From NCBI GenBank assembly GCA_030589225.1, contig JAUUWD010000095.1, positions 1-6,454 of the forward strand: 6,454 nt of DNA, read 5' to 3'. Source of the DNA: Desulfobacteraceae bacterium (GTDB lineage Bacteria > Desulfobacterota > DSM-4660 > Desulfatiglandales > Desulfatiglandaceae). Both the position numbers and the translations under genes were made by a program. The notes under the pieces are model-generated. The model was not told the origin of the DNA, searched no databases, and saw only the letters and a program-made list of their open reading frames with translations. This document shows, one piece after another, positions 1 to 5,347 of this stretch (the first letter of the stretch is position 1; every line of letters starts with the position of its first letter).

Positions 1-18
1 TGTATTTTCAAGACGACT

Positions 19-288
19 AAATCCGAAATACGAATATCGAAATACGAAACAATATCAAAATTCGAATATCAAATGACCAAAACATTTCGGGAACTTATAC
101 AATACATACAGGATGTTGGCATGTTTTGAATTTGGGATTTATGGCATTCGTATTTGTTTCTGCCCGCCCTGGTGCGACTTACTCCAATTGACCAATGGAT
201 AACATAACTTTATTGAATCTGGGATAGCATCACCAAATTCATATATTAGGTATGGGCCAGGGATTTCGTATTTCGAGATTCGGATTTT
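19..288. repeat. AT-rich nested imperfect inverted repeats in a gene-free stretch
   Basis: No gene can be supported in the first 338 bases. The outer arms are 19-49 and 261-288: the right arm, reverse-complemented, starts AAATCCGAA like the left arm and both then share TCGAAATACGAAA, with a short insertion in the left arm. A second pair lies inside: about 46-83 (from GAAAC to CAAAACA) and about 122-160 (from TGTTTTG to GTTTC), which pair imperfectly around a 40-base loop. Short words such as CGAAATACGAA and CGAATATC recur. Repeats of this style are, from memory, common between genes in Desulfobacterota genomes; the family assignment is inference. The stretch lies downstream of the minus-strand yggS-ttcA operon, so a folded transcript could also stabilise or end that mRNA, but no T-tract terminator is visible. 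Confidence 0.6.
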
Positions 289-338
289 CAGAAAATTATA
301 TAAGCAAATAAATTCTATTCATTCAACGTGTTATCTCT

Positions 339-446
339 TTAAATGACTTGGTTCTGGCCCCGCCTGTCTAAAAATTGCTTCTCACGGATCACAGTTGAGC
401 CAATTTCAAAACGTCCCCTTTTGCCCAATATCTGCGTCAGTTTCAT
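339..446 (-). CDS. Possible 35-residue small protein coupled to ttcA
   Basis: An ATG at 446-444 overlaps the TGA stop of ttcA by four bases (ATGA), the usual arrangement for translational coupling, and the frame stays open for 35 codons to a TAA at 341-339. The predicted peptide begins MKLTQILGKRGRF and ends RRGQNQVI; it is basic, has no cysteine, no membrane segment and no motif I recognise. No clear Shine-Dalgarno sequence precedes the ATG. The upstream junction between yggS and ttcA uses the same 4-base overlap, which makes the layout look operonic, but an open frame this short can arise by chance. It could also be the start of a decayed gene cut off by the repeat region to its left. Confidence 0.25.
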   Translation of the reverse strand: MKLTQILGKRGRFEIGSTVIREKQFLDRRGQNQVI

Positions 447-1162
447 AACAAATATTCGGCATTCACGTTTTGCAATGCATGGAAGATATTGCCCTTTATC
501 TTTCTGTTAGATCTGTAAAAATGCTTGAGCATATTTTTGATTTCCTCTCTTTTTGAAGAACCAGCAGTTGGGCAATCTAAACTGATCTCAGGCCAATCCA
601 TTAACTGCGCGTAACGACGTATGAGATCCTCATCAACCATATAAAAAGGCCTGATTGCGGTTAATTTCCCCCCAAAAAAATCCTGGACCGGCACCATGGT
701 GCTGATAGAGGCCCCATAAAAAACGTTTAAAAAAAAAGTTTCGATCAGATCATCCTTGTGGTGCCCAAAGGCTATTCGGTTGCATCCAATCTCTTCAGCC
801 GTTTGAAATAACAGCTTTCTCCTCAAGCGTGAGCAGAGAAAGCAGGGGTTTTCACGGTTTTGTGGCCCATGGGCTTTTGGGCCAATATCGCTTTCAATGA
901 CTCTGAACTCAAAGCCATGCGCTAAAAAGAATGATGTCATCTGATCAGCCGAATTGGCGCCAAACCCTGGATCCACATGTACGGCTGTAATCCTGTAATC
1001 AATGGGTACGCGTTTAATCCGTTCCTTCAAGAGCCACAAAAGAGCAAGACTATCCTTGCCACCGGACACAGCCACCATCACGTGATCCCCATCCCTGATC
1101 ATATCCTTGGTATGGATCGCTTTTCCAGTGAGGCGTTTTATTTCTTTGGCAACATAACTCAC
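443..1162 (-). CDS. ttcA: tRNA 2-thiocytidine biosynthesis protein TtcA (short form)
   Basis: TtcA is a cytoplasmic PP-loop ATPase that, in characterised members, thiolates cytidine 32 of tRNA using ATP and a [4Fe-4S] cluster. The 239-residue product has the PP-loop SGGKDS at 33-38, the CFLC pair C107/C110 inside ENPCFLCSRLRRKLLF, the GHHKDD motif at 133-138, and LNVFYG at 145-150. C197 (in DCPTAGSS) aligns without gaps, counting back from the shared ML at 211-212, with the third cluster cysteine of E. coli TtcA (Cys222). The long C-terminal tail of the E. coli protein (311 residues) is absent; the protein ends NVNAEYLL. The start is GTG at 1162-1160, overlapping the yggS stop by four bases, so translation is probably coupled; the nearest GGAG is about 14 bases upstream. 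A related PP-loop tRNA-thiolation enzyme with another target base is the main alternative. Confidence 0.88.
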   Translation of the reverse strand: MSYVAKEIKRLTGKAIHTKDMIRDGDHVMVAVSGGKDSLALLWLLKERIKRVPIDYRITAVHVDPGFGANSADQMTSFFLAHGFEFRVIESDIGPKAHGPQNRENPCFLCSRLRRKLLFQTAEEIGCNRIAFGHHKDDLIETFFLNVFYGASISTMVPVQDFFGGKLTAIRPFYMVDEDLIRRYAQLMDWPEISLDCPTAGSSKREEIKNMLKHFYRSNRKIKGNIFHALQNVNAEYLL

Positions 1163-1818
1163 ACTGATTCTCGTTCTCCAAACAACTTTGTCCCAATCCT
1201 TACAACATTGGCGCCTTCTTCAAGAGCCACTTTGTAAGAATTAGACATGCCCATAGATAGATACTTCATCTCAACGCCGGGCAGACCCATCTCCTTGATC
1301 TCTTCAAAGAGTTTTTTAGTCTTTTGAAAGTAGGGCCTGGAATCTTCCGGGTCACCGGCGAAGGGCCCCATAGTCATGAGGCCCATAAGCTTAATATTAT
1401 CCAGCTCCGACATATCCCTGGCCAGAGAAATGGCATCTTCCGGCATCACACCCGCTTTCTGAGATTCTTCACCGCTGTTAATCTCCATAAGAATCGGCAT
1501 AACTTTGTCAATGTTTCCGCAGGCCCTGTCAATGGCCCTTGCAAGCTTTATGGAATCCACGGTCTCAATCAGATCAAAAACCTTAACCGCCTTCTTGGCC
1601 TTATTGCTTTGAAGATGCCCAATCATGTGCCATTTCACTTTTCCACCAACGACCTGAAAAGCCCTTTCAGCCTCCTGAACGTAATTCTCCCCTACAATCT
1701 CCAAACCGGCCTCAACGGCTTCCAGGATCTCCTGGGGAGTTCTCGTCTTAGCTGCTCCCACAAGGCTCACGCCTTCCGGCAGTTCCTCTAAAATCTTACT
1801 CATATTTTCTTTGATCAT
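1159..1818 (-). CDS. yggS: YggS/PROSC-family pyridoxal phosphate homeostasis protein
   Basis: This family (E. coli YggS, human PLPBP) is a single-domain, fold-type III PLP-binding protein without known enzymatic activity that helps control free PLP and affects amino-acid and B6 pools. The 219-residue product shows the full motif series: AAKT at 22-25 with K24 as the expected Schiff-base lysine, GENYVQEA at 43-50, WHMIGHLQSNK at 63-73, the EINSG strand at 112-116, LMGLMTM at 144-150, and the PLP-phosphate region YLSMGMSNSYKVAL at 186-199 followed by RIGTKLFGER. The N-terminus is about 12 residues shorter before the lysine than in E. coli, so the usual first helix is trimmed. The ATG at 1818-1816 has a good GGAG about 7 bases upstream. 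It is the first gene of the operon with ttcA and is transcribed divergently from the gene at 1905. Confidence 0.93.
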   Translation of the reverse strand: MIKENMSKILEELPEGVSLVGAAKTRTPQEILEAVEAGLEIVGENYVQEAERAFQVVGGKVKWHMIGHLQSNKAKKAVKVFDLIETVDSIKLARAIDRACGNIDKVMPILMEINSGEESQKAGVMPEDAISLARDMSELDNIKLMGLMTMGPFAGDPEDSRPYFQKTKKLFEEIKEMGLPGVEMKYLSMGMSNSYKVALEEGANVVRIGTKLFGERESV

Positions 1819-1847
1819 GGTTGATCTCCTCTTTTTCTCATGCTAAA

Positions 1848-1876
1848 TTGATACTTCAATTCCGGGGATGTGTAAA
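1848..1876. promoter_or_regulatory. Candidate symmetrical divergent promoter between yggS and the 1905 gene
   Basis: On the plus strand TTGATA (1848-1853) and TGTAAA (1871-1876) are separated by 17 bases and resemble sigma70 -35 and -10 hexamers, with a start expected near 1883, just before the AAAGGA ribosome site of the 1905 gene. On the minus strand the same bases read TTTACA (5 of 6 matches to the -35 consensus), 17 bases, TATCAA (4 of 6 to the -10), giving a start near 1841 and a leader of about 22 bases for yggS. The two promoters would use the same DNA and exclude each other. This rests on sequence resemblance only. Confidence 0.45.
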
Positions 1877-1904
1877 GGATTCTGATACAGAAAGGATAAA
1901 TGCC

Positions 1905-2339
1905 ATGACACATGAAGACGCGGGACATTATGCCAAAAAGCACCCAGCCGAACGTAACGTGAAACCGGAGATTACCGAGGCTGTAAAACAGAGGGCTTCA
2001 GATGGGGCGCTATCATGCGCGGCAGCCCATGAAATTGCAGTCGATCTGGGCGTACCGCCTGAGGAGATTGGTGTTGGAATAGATCTTCTTGAGCTGCGAA
2101 TTGCCAAATGCCAGTTAGGGCTCTACGGATATCGACCGGAAAAGAAGGTTGTCAAACCGGCGGAAGCCGTATCAGAGGCACTGGAAGGGGCCATAAAGGA
2201 ATCCCTTGTAGAGGGGCGGCTTTCGTGCACAGCCGCCTGGGATATAGCGAAAAGGCTTGGGATAGCCAAAATGGATGTTTCCTCAGCCTGTGAGGCCCTG
2301 AAAATCAAGATGTTTTCTTGTCAACTGGGCGCTTTCTAA
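1905..2339 (+). CDS. Uncharacterised protein with two tandem LSC...CQLG modules (HTH-like)
   Basis: I do not recognise a characterised function. The 144-residue product starts at ATG 1905, preceded by AAAGGA at 1891-1896; the frame is open upstream to 1821, but that part would overlap the divergent promoter and has no better start. After a polar N-terminus (1-21) come two copies of one module with an exact 70-residue period and no gaps (22-74 and 92-144), sharing roughly 17 of 53 residues. Each has LSC near its start (36-38, 106-108), an A-x-x-IA-x-x-LG helix-turn-like core, and CQLG near its end (69-72, 139-142). Thus each module holds two equivalent cysteines (38/69 and 108/139). The helix-turn-helix look suggests DNA binding, and paired cysteines suggest metal or redox sensing; both are inference. 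No signal peptide or membrane segment is present. It shares the divergent promoter with yggS. Confidence 0.8.
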   Translation: MTHEDAGHYAKKHPAERNVKPEITEAVKQRASDGALSCAAAHEIAVDLGVPPEEIGVGIDLLELRIAKCQLGLYGYRPEKKVVKPAEAVSEALEGAIKESLVEGRLSCTAAWDIAKRLGIAKMDVSSACEALKIKMFSCQLGAF

Positions 2340-2360
2340 TATAGTTGTGAAGAGGAAACC

Positions 2361-2421
2361 AAAAAAAAGCCACTATTCTCTGCCCAACCGCAAGTTCGGC
2401 ATCATTTTGAGGATAGTGGCT
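2361..2421 (-). terminator. Strong intrinsic terminator for the selenoprotein gene, shared with the converging gene
   Basis: Arms 2368-2380 (AGCCACTATTCTC) and 2409-2421 (GAGGATAGTGGCT) pair over 13 positions with one wobble. A second imperfect stem inside the loop (2381-2388 with 2394-2401) adds a stacked hairpin. In the minus direction the stem is followed by eight T residues (A tract at 2361-2368, its last base inside the stem), a textbook intrinsic terminator 16 bases past the TAA at 2439-2437. In the plus direction the stem is followed only by AATAGTTTTC, so it is at best a weak terminator for the gene ending at 2339. Confidence 0.88.
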
Positions 2422-2436
2422 AATAGTTTTCTGTGA

Positions 2437-2751
2437 TTAACAACTACAGGAACTTCCGCACGTGGCGCCCATGTTCAGGCTGGAGGAAATATCAAATCCA
2501 GCGCCCATGTATGAATCAACATAATCCACCTTGATAGGCTTTACTTTTTCATACAACTCCTTTTCGATGATATAAGTAAGCTCCCTGTCATCAAATACTT
2601 CATCTTTGTCCCCTGGCTCATCCAGAGCCATGCCCAGCGAGGGCCCGGATCAGCCTCCCTGGGAAAGGACTATCCGGATGCCCGGCACCTCTTCCTTGTC
2701 CTTTAAAAGTTCTTTTAACTTATCGCTTGCCTTTTCCGTTACATCAAACAT
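2437..2751 (-). CDS. HesB/IscA-like selenoprotein (in-frame TGA = selenocysteine 34)
   Basis: The reading frame runs from ATG 2751-2749 to TAA 2439-2437, 104 residues including one in-frame TGA at 2652-2650. It reads MFDVTEKASDKLKELL..., reaches IVLSQGG just before the TGA, and continues SGPSLGMALDEP. The TGA occupies the position of Cys35 in E. coli IscA (SGCSG), the first of three cluster-binding cysteines. The tail is CGSSCSC at 98-104 (C98, C102, C104), ending on cysteine; IscA has CGC here. Length and domain match A-type Fe-S carriers (about 107 residues), and a HesB-like selenoprotein family with Sec at this site is known (TIGRFAM HesB_rel_seleno, from memory). AGGAGGT lies 4 bases before the ATG, a near-perfect ribosome site that fixes the start 40 codons upstream of the internal ATG at 2631. 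A SECIS-like hairpin follows the TGA. Role: probable Fe-S or redox sulfur/selenium chemistry; exact function unknown. A pseudogene with a nonsense mutation is the alternative but unlikely. Confidence 0.88.
2614..2630 (-). promoter_or_regulatory. Candidate bacterial SECIS hairpin for selenocysteine insertion
   Basis: In the mRNA sense, TGGCTC (2630-2625) and GAGCCA (2619-2614) form a perfect 6-bp stem around the five-base loop TGGAT. The loop begins 26 bases after the UGA, inside the range of about 16-37 bases reported for bacterial SECIS elements, and it carries G among its first two loop bases, as the consensus requires. The element lies within the coding sequence, as bacterial SECIS elements do, and would recruit SelB with Sec-tRNA. 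Folding is by eye; no energy was computed. Confidence 0.65.
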
Positions 2752-2793
2752 TTCTACCTCCTCATAGGTTTTTTTCCTTTATTCACTACATAT

Positions 2794-2821
2794 ACAATAT
2801 GCACAAAAATCCGATTGTCAA
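2794..2821 (-). promoter_or_regulatory. Candidate promoter of the HesB-like selenoprotein gene
   Basis: On the minus strand a perfect TTGACA (2821-2816) is followed after 16 bases by TATTGT (2799-2794), with a start expected near 2787 and a leader of about 35 bases ending in the strong AGGAGGT ribosome site. It sits in the 122-base gap after rdgB, so the selenoprotein gene can probably be expressed separately from the upstream HDAC-GNAT-rdgB genes. The hexamer ATTAGT occurs twice (2822-2827 and 2832-2837), 10 bases apart, directly behind the -35, a possible activator site. Confidence 0.5.
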
Positions 2822-2860
2822 ATTAGTTAGTATTAGTAATGAGACAGGATAGAAGGAAAG

Positions 2861-2874
2861 GTTACAGTTGTAAC
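2861..2874. repeat. 14-base palindrome GTTACA-GT-TGTAAC overlapping the rdgB stop
   Basis: Two perfect 6-base arms flank a two-base centre. The last base falls in the rdgB TAG stop. There is no T tract after it on the minus strand, so it is a poor terminator; it lies about 40 bases behind the -35 of the selenoprotein promoter, where a regulator could bind. No known operator is recognised. Confidence 0.35.
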
Positions 2875-3506
2875 TAGAAAGGTTCCTCTGCCAGCCGTTG
2901 TCTCAGCCATATCAAGACCTTATCAAATTCAGATCTGACTTCAGCCATTGCCTTACCACGGTGGCTCACACGGTTTTTTTCCTCCGATTTCATCTGTGCA
3001 AAAGTTTTTTTCAGGGGAGGGAAATAAAACAGGGGATCATATCCGAAACCATTTTTACCAATCGGCTCCTGAGTTATATGGCCATCACACCTTCCTTCGT
3101 AGATAAGAGCGGGTCCCGCTGGCACAGCGATTGCTATAGTGCACATAAAAGAAGCGTCTCGCTTCTCCACATCCTTCATAGCCTTGAGCAGTTTAAGGTT
3201 ATTTTCTTTATCGGTGGCATCCTCCCCGGCATAACGCGCGGATTTGACCCCCGGCATCCCGCCCAGGGCCCCTACCATCAGACCGGAATCGTCCGCAAGC
3301 GCTGGCACACCAAGCACTTTCGCCGTAAATGCCGCCTTTTTATAGGCGTTATCCTCAAAAGTTGCTCCATTCTCCTCAACCGAAGGAATGGGCCCAAAAT
3401 CCTTCAAGCTCTTTATTTCAATATCACAATCAGCAATCAGGTCCTTGAATTCGGAGATCTTCCCTTCATTTCTGGTCGCTAAAACCAGCGGTCTCTCAAG
3501 TATCAT
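2874..3506 (-). CDS. rdgB: RdgB/HAM1-family dITP/XTP pyrophosphatase
   Basis: RdgB hydrolyses non-canonical purine nucleoside triphosphates (dITP, ITP, XTP) to monophosphate and pyrophosphate, keeping deaminated bases out of DNA and RNA. The 210-residue product, close to the family norm of about 197, has the N-terminal LATRNEGKISEF (9-20) substrate loop, FEDNAYKKA (50-58), ADDSGLMVGALGGMPGVKSARYAG (71-94) with D73 at the expected catalytic aspartate, GKNGFGYDPLF (150-160), and the nucleotide-binding SHRGKAM (181-187). All signature motifs are intact. The ATG at 3506-3504 is preceded only by a weak purine run (AAAGAGA). It begins 31 bases after the acetyltransferase gene and is probably cotranscribed with it and the deacetylase. 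Confidence 0.95.
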   Translation of the reverse strand: MILERPLVLATRNEGKISEFKDLIADCDIEIKSLKDFGPIPSVEENGATFEDNAYKKAAFTAKVLGVPALADDSGLMVGALGGMPGVKSARYAGEDATDKENNLKLLKAMKDVEKRDASFMCTIAIAVPAGPALIYEGRCDGHITQEPIGKNGFGYDPLFYFPPLKKTFAQMKSEEKNRVSHRGKAMAEVRSEFDKVLIWLRQRLAEEPF

Positions 3507-3537
3507 TTTTTTCTCTTTATAAATCGAAATAGCTACT

Positions 3538-4170
3538 TCAAATCATAAAATCGCTTTGTGATTCTATATGGTTATACATCAAAAGTGCGTCCTGGCCTCT
3601 GGGGTAAAAGCTTTTCTTGATTTTGGATGGAGTGAACCCATGTTTTTTGAAAAGCCTTTGCGCGGCCACATTTTCTAAACCCGTATACAGAACCACTGTT
3701 TCAATTCTAAGTTCCCTGGCCTTCCTTACTACCTCCCGTATGAGAGAATCACCAATACCCTTTTTCTGTTTTGCAGGCTCTACAGCAATGGCCAATATTT
3801 CGGCGATCTGACGAGATTCCCATTCGCTCTGATGTCGACCAAGCATGGCGAATCCCACAGGTCGTTTTTCCATCAAGGCCAAAAGGGTTTTGGTGGTGCC
3901 CGACTGAAACCAGCGTTCCAGCATATCTTCATAAGGTCCATACTGGAAAAAGGCCTTTTTGCTCAGACTGTGGACAAATTCTACATCTGATTCTTCGGCC
4001 GCCCTTATTGTGATCTGAGGTCTTACGTGTTGCTTTTCATTTTGAAAAGCCGCTCCCCTAATTGCTTTGCGCCCTACCCCCGGAGTGTAATACGGCCCGG
4101 TTCTTGCCTTTCGAAGGCGTGAAATCCTCTTTATTTCCCCATACTTGCCGAACCGACCACGCTTGCTCAT
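3538..4170 (-). CDS. GNAT-family N-acetyltransferase with basic N-terminal extension
   Basis: GNAT enzymes move an acetyl group from acetyl-CoA to an amine; the substrate here is unknown. From ATG 4170 the protein has 210 residues. Residues 1-50 are strongly basic (SKRGRFGKYGEIKRISRLRK), then a GNAT fold from about 53 (ITIRAAEESDVEFV) to 203, with acetyl-CoA motif A at 124-144 (ILAIAVEPA then QKKGIG) and motif B NVAAQRLFKKHGF at 167-179, as in RimI-like members. The frame stays open to a TTG at 4281-4279 (247 residues), which has GAGGA about 9 bases upstream, but that extra 37-residue segment is encoded by a repeat-like GCGAAGCGAACGAGCG stretch and looks untranslated, so the ATG is preferred. 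No good ribosome site precedes the ATG. It lies between an HDAC-family deacetylase and rdgB. Confidence 0.82.
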   Translation of the reverse strand: MSKRGRFGKYGEIKRISRLRKARTGPYYTPGVGRKAIRGAAFQNEKQHVRPQITIRAAEESDVEFVHSLSKKAFFQYGPYEDMLERWFQSGTTKTLLALMEKRPVGFAMLGRHQSEWESRQIAEILAIAVEPAKQKKGIGDSLIREVVRKARELRIETVVLYTGLENVAAQRLFKKHGFTPSKIKKSFYPRGQDALLMYNHIESQSDFMI

Positions 4171-4294
4171 AACGTAACCGTTCAACGCTCGTTCGCTTCG
4201 CTCTCTTGTGCAAAGAACGCTGAGTTTAATTAGTTTTTGTTTTCCGCTTATCCCGGTTAAGTAGACTAAAGCATTTAACAATGATTCACTTTCC
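4171..4294 (-). repeat. Spacer before the acetyltransferase with repeat-like GCGAAGCGAACGAGCG tract
   Basis: Between the deacetylase stop and the preferred acetyltransferase start, the minus strand contains GAGAGCGAAGCGAACGAGCG (4202-4183) followed by GTTGAACGGTTACGTT. AACG-GTTA-CGTT can form a tiny stem just before the ATG. Tracts of this GCGAAGCGA style often recur as short interspersed repeats, but only one copy is visible here, so repeat status is inference. The frame through it is open and continuous with the acetyltransferase from a TTG at 4281. Confidence 0.3.
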
Positions 4295-5347
4295 TCAAGG
4301 ACCTAAATTTTTCCAGAACCGGCCATGAACTCGAAAAACCTGTTTTACCGCGTTGTCAAGCATCTCCTGGTCTGCTTTAGATAGTATGGCACCAATATCA
4401 GTTTCGGACAAACCTGCCAATTCTTGCAAAACCACCTTAACCGAGTTCCTCAGGCCTTCCAGATTGTAGCCTCCCTCAAGTGTGATCACAACCTTCCCAT
4501 CGCAGCATGCCTTTCCAATATTTAGGATGGATCGGGTTAATCCTGCAAATCCATTTGTGGTTACGTACATGCCACCCAAGGGATCGTCTTCGTAGATATC
4601 AAATCCGGCCGATATCAAAATTAACTCCGGATCAAATTCAAGCGCTATTGGTTTCAGTATTCTTTCAAAAATACCCATATACTCTCCATCGCCGTGGCCA
4701 GTAGATAAAGGCACATTTACAGTAAACCCCTCGCCTTGCCCCCTTCCAGCCTGTTCAAAAGCACCGGTACCAGGGTAGTAAGGATATTGATGTGTTGAAA
4801 AATAAAGGATGGAAGGGTCATCTTCAAAGGAATGCTGCGTGCCATTTCCATGATGCAGGTCCCAGTCAATCACAAGGATCCGTTTGACATGGTGGAATTC
4901 CTGGGCATACCTTGCCCCTATGGCCACATTGTTGAAGAGGCAAAAACCCTTGGCACAGCTTCTCTCGGCATGATGTCCCGGTGGTCTCACCAATGCAAAA
5001 CCATTATCCAGTTCTCCGGTTATGACCATTGAGATTGCCTGGCACAGTCCCCCTGAGGCCAGGAGAGCCGCCTCATAGGATCCTGGGGAAGTGGAAGTAT
5101 CAGGGTCCAGGGAACTGAAGGCCTTACCTTCTGTAGCCGCAACCCTGTCAATGTATTCCGGGGAATGAATCAATAAGAGCTCTTCCCTTTCAGCCTGTCT
5201 TACCGGGACTTCTTGAAAGCGTCCCGCCATGTCAGATTCTTCAAGCATGGCATAAATTACTTCCAGTCGCTGGGGGCTTTCAGGGTGAAAAGGCCCTGCC
5301 TGGTGATTCATGTATCTATTATCCTTTACAATACCTGTTTTTCTCAT
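4295..5347 (-). CDS. HDAC-superfamily (class II-like) deacetylase
   Basis: This arginase/deacetylase-fold zinc enzyme removes acetyl groups from lysine or from acetylated amines; bacterial relatives include AcuC and acetylpolyamine amidohydrolases. The 350-residue product has HPESPQRL at 21-28, RPPGHHAE at 121-128 (H125/H126 charge-relay pair), GFCLFNNVAIGARYA at 134-148, DWDLHHGNGTQ at 161-171 (D163 and H165 zinc ligands), SAGFDIYEDDPLGG at 246-259 (D250, equivalent to the third zinc ligand) and EGGYN at 291-295 with Y294 as the catalytic tyrosine. All catalytic residues are present, so it should be active. The DWD...HHGNGTQ wording is closest to class II (HDAC6-like) members. TGGAG precedes the ATG by 6 bases. 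It heads a run with the GNAT gene and rdgB; the acetyltransferase next door suggests an opposing pair. No clear promoter; a weak TTGAGA at 5408-5403 lacks a convincing -10. Confidence 0.93.
   Translation of the reverse strand: MRKTGIVKDNRYMNHQAGPFHPESPQRLEVIYAMLEESDMAGRFQEVPVRQAEREELLLIHSPEYIDRVAATEGKAFSSLDPDTSTSPGSYEAALLASGGLCQAISMVITGELDNGFALVRPPGHHAERSCAKGFCLFNNVAIGARYAQEFHHVKRILVIDWDLHHGNGTQHSFEDDPSILYFSTHQYPYYPGTGAFEQAGRGQGEGFTVNVPLSTGHGDGEYMGIFERILKPIALEFDPELILISAGFDIYEDDPLGGMYVTTNGFAGLTRSILNIGKACCDGKVVITLEGGYNLEGLRNSVKVVLQELAGLSETDIGAILSKADQEMLDNAVKQVFRVHGRFWKNLGP

Noticed and set aside
1..338. A CRISPR array suggested by the recurring CGAAATACGAA words
   Set aside because: The copies are inverted, imperfect and irregularly spaced, with no regular spacers and no cas genes in view.
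1324..1791. A 155-codon open frame opposite yggS
   Set aside because: It is antisense to a gene with complete family motifs, and its translation has no domain-like features.
1821..1904. A 28-residue N-terminal extension of the double-module protein
   Set aside because: It would run through the divergent promoter and has no ribosome site, while ATG 1905 has AAAGGA at a proper distance.
2437..2631. Reading the HesB-like gene as a 64-residue protein from the internal ATG at 2631
   Set aside because: That ATG lies inside the conserved GMALDEP segment and lacks a ribosome site, whereas the in-frame ATG at 2751 has AGGAGGT and restores a full-length HesB domain through the TGA.
2650..2652. The TGA as a nonsense mutation making a pseudogene
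   Set aside because: Its exact alignment with the functional IscA cysteine, intact sequence on both sides, the SECIS-like hairpin and the known family of Sec-containing homologues favour selenocysteine.
2898..3482. A 194-codon open frame opposite rdgB
   Set aside because: It lies wholly antisense to an intact rdgB and its translation is low in protein-like order.
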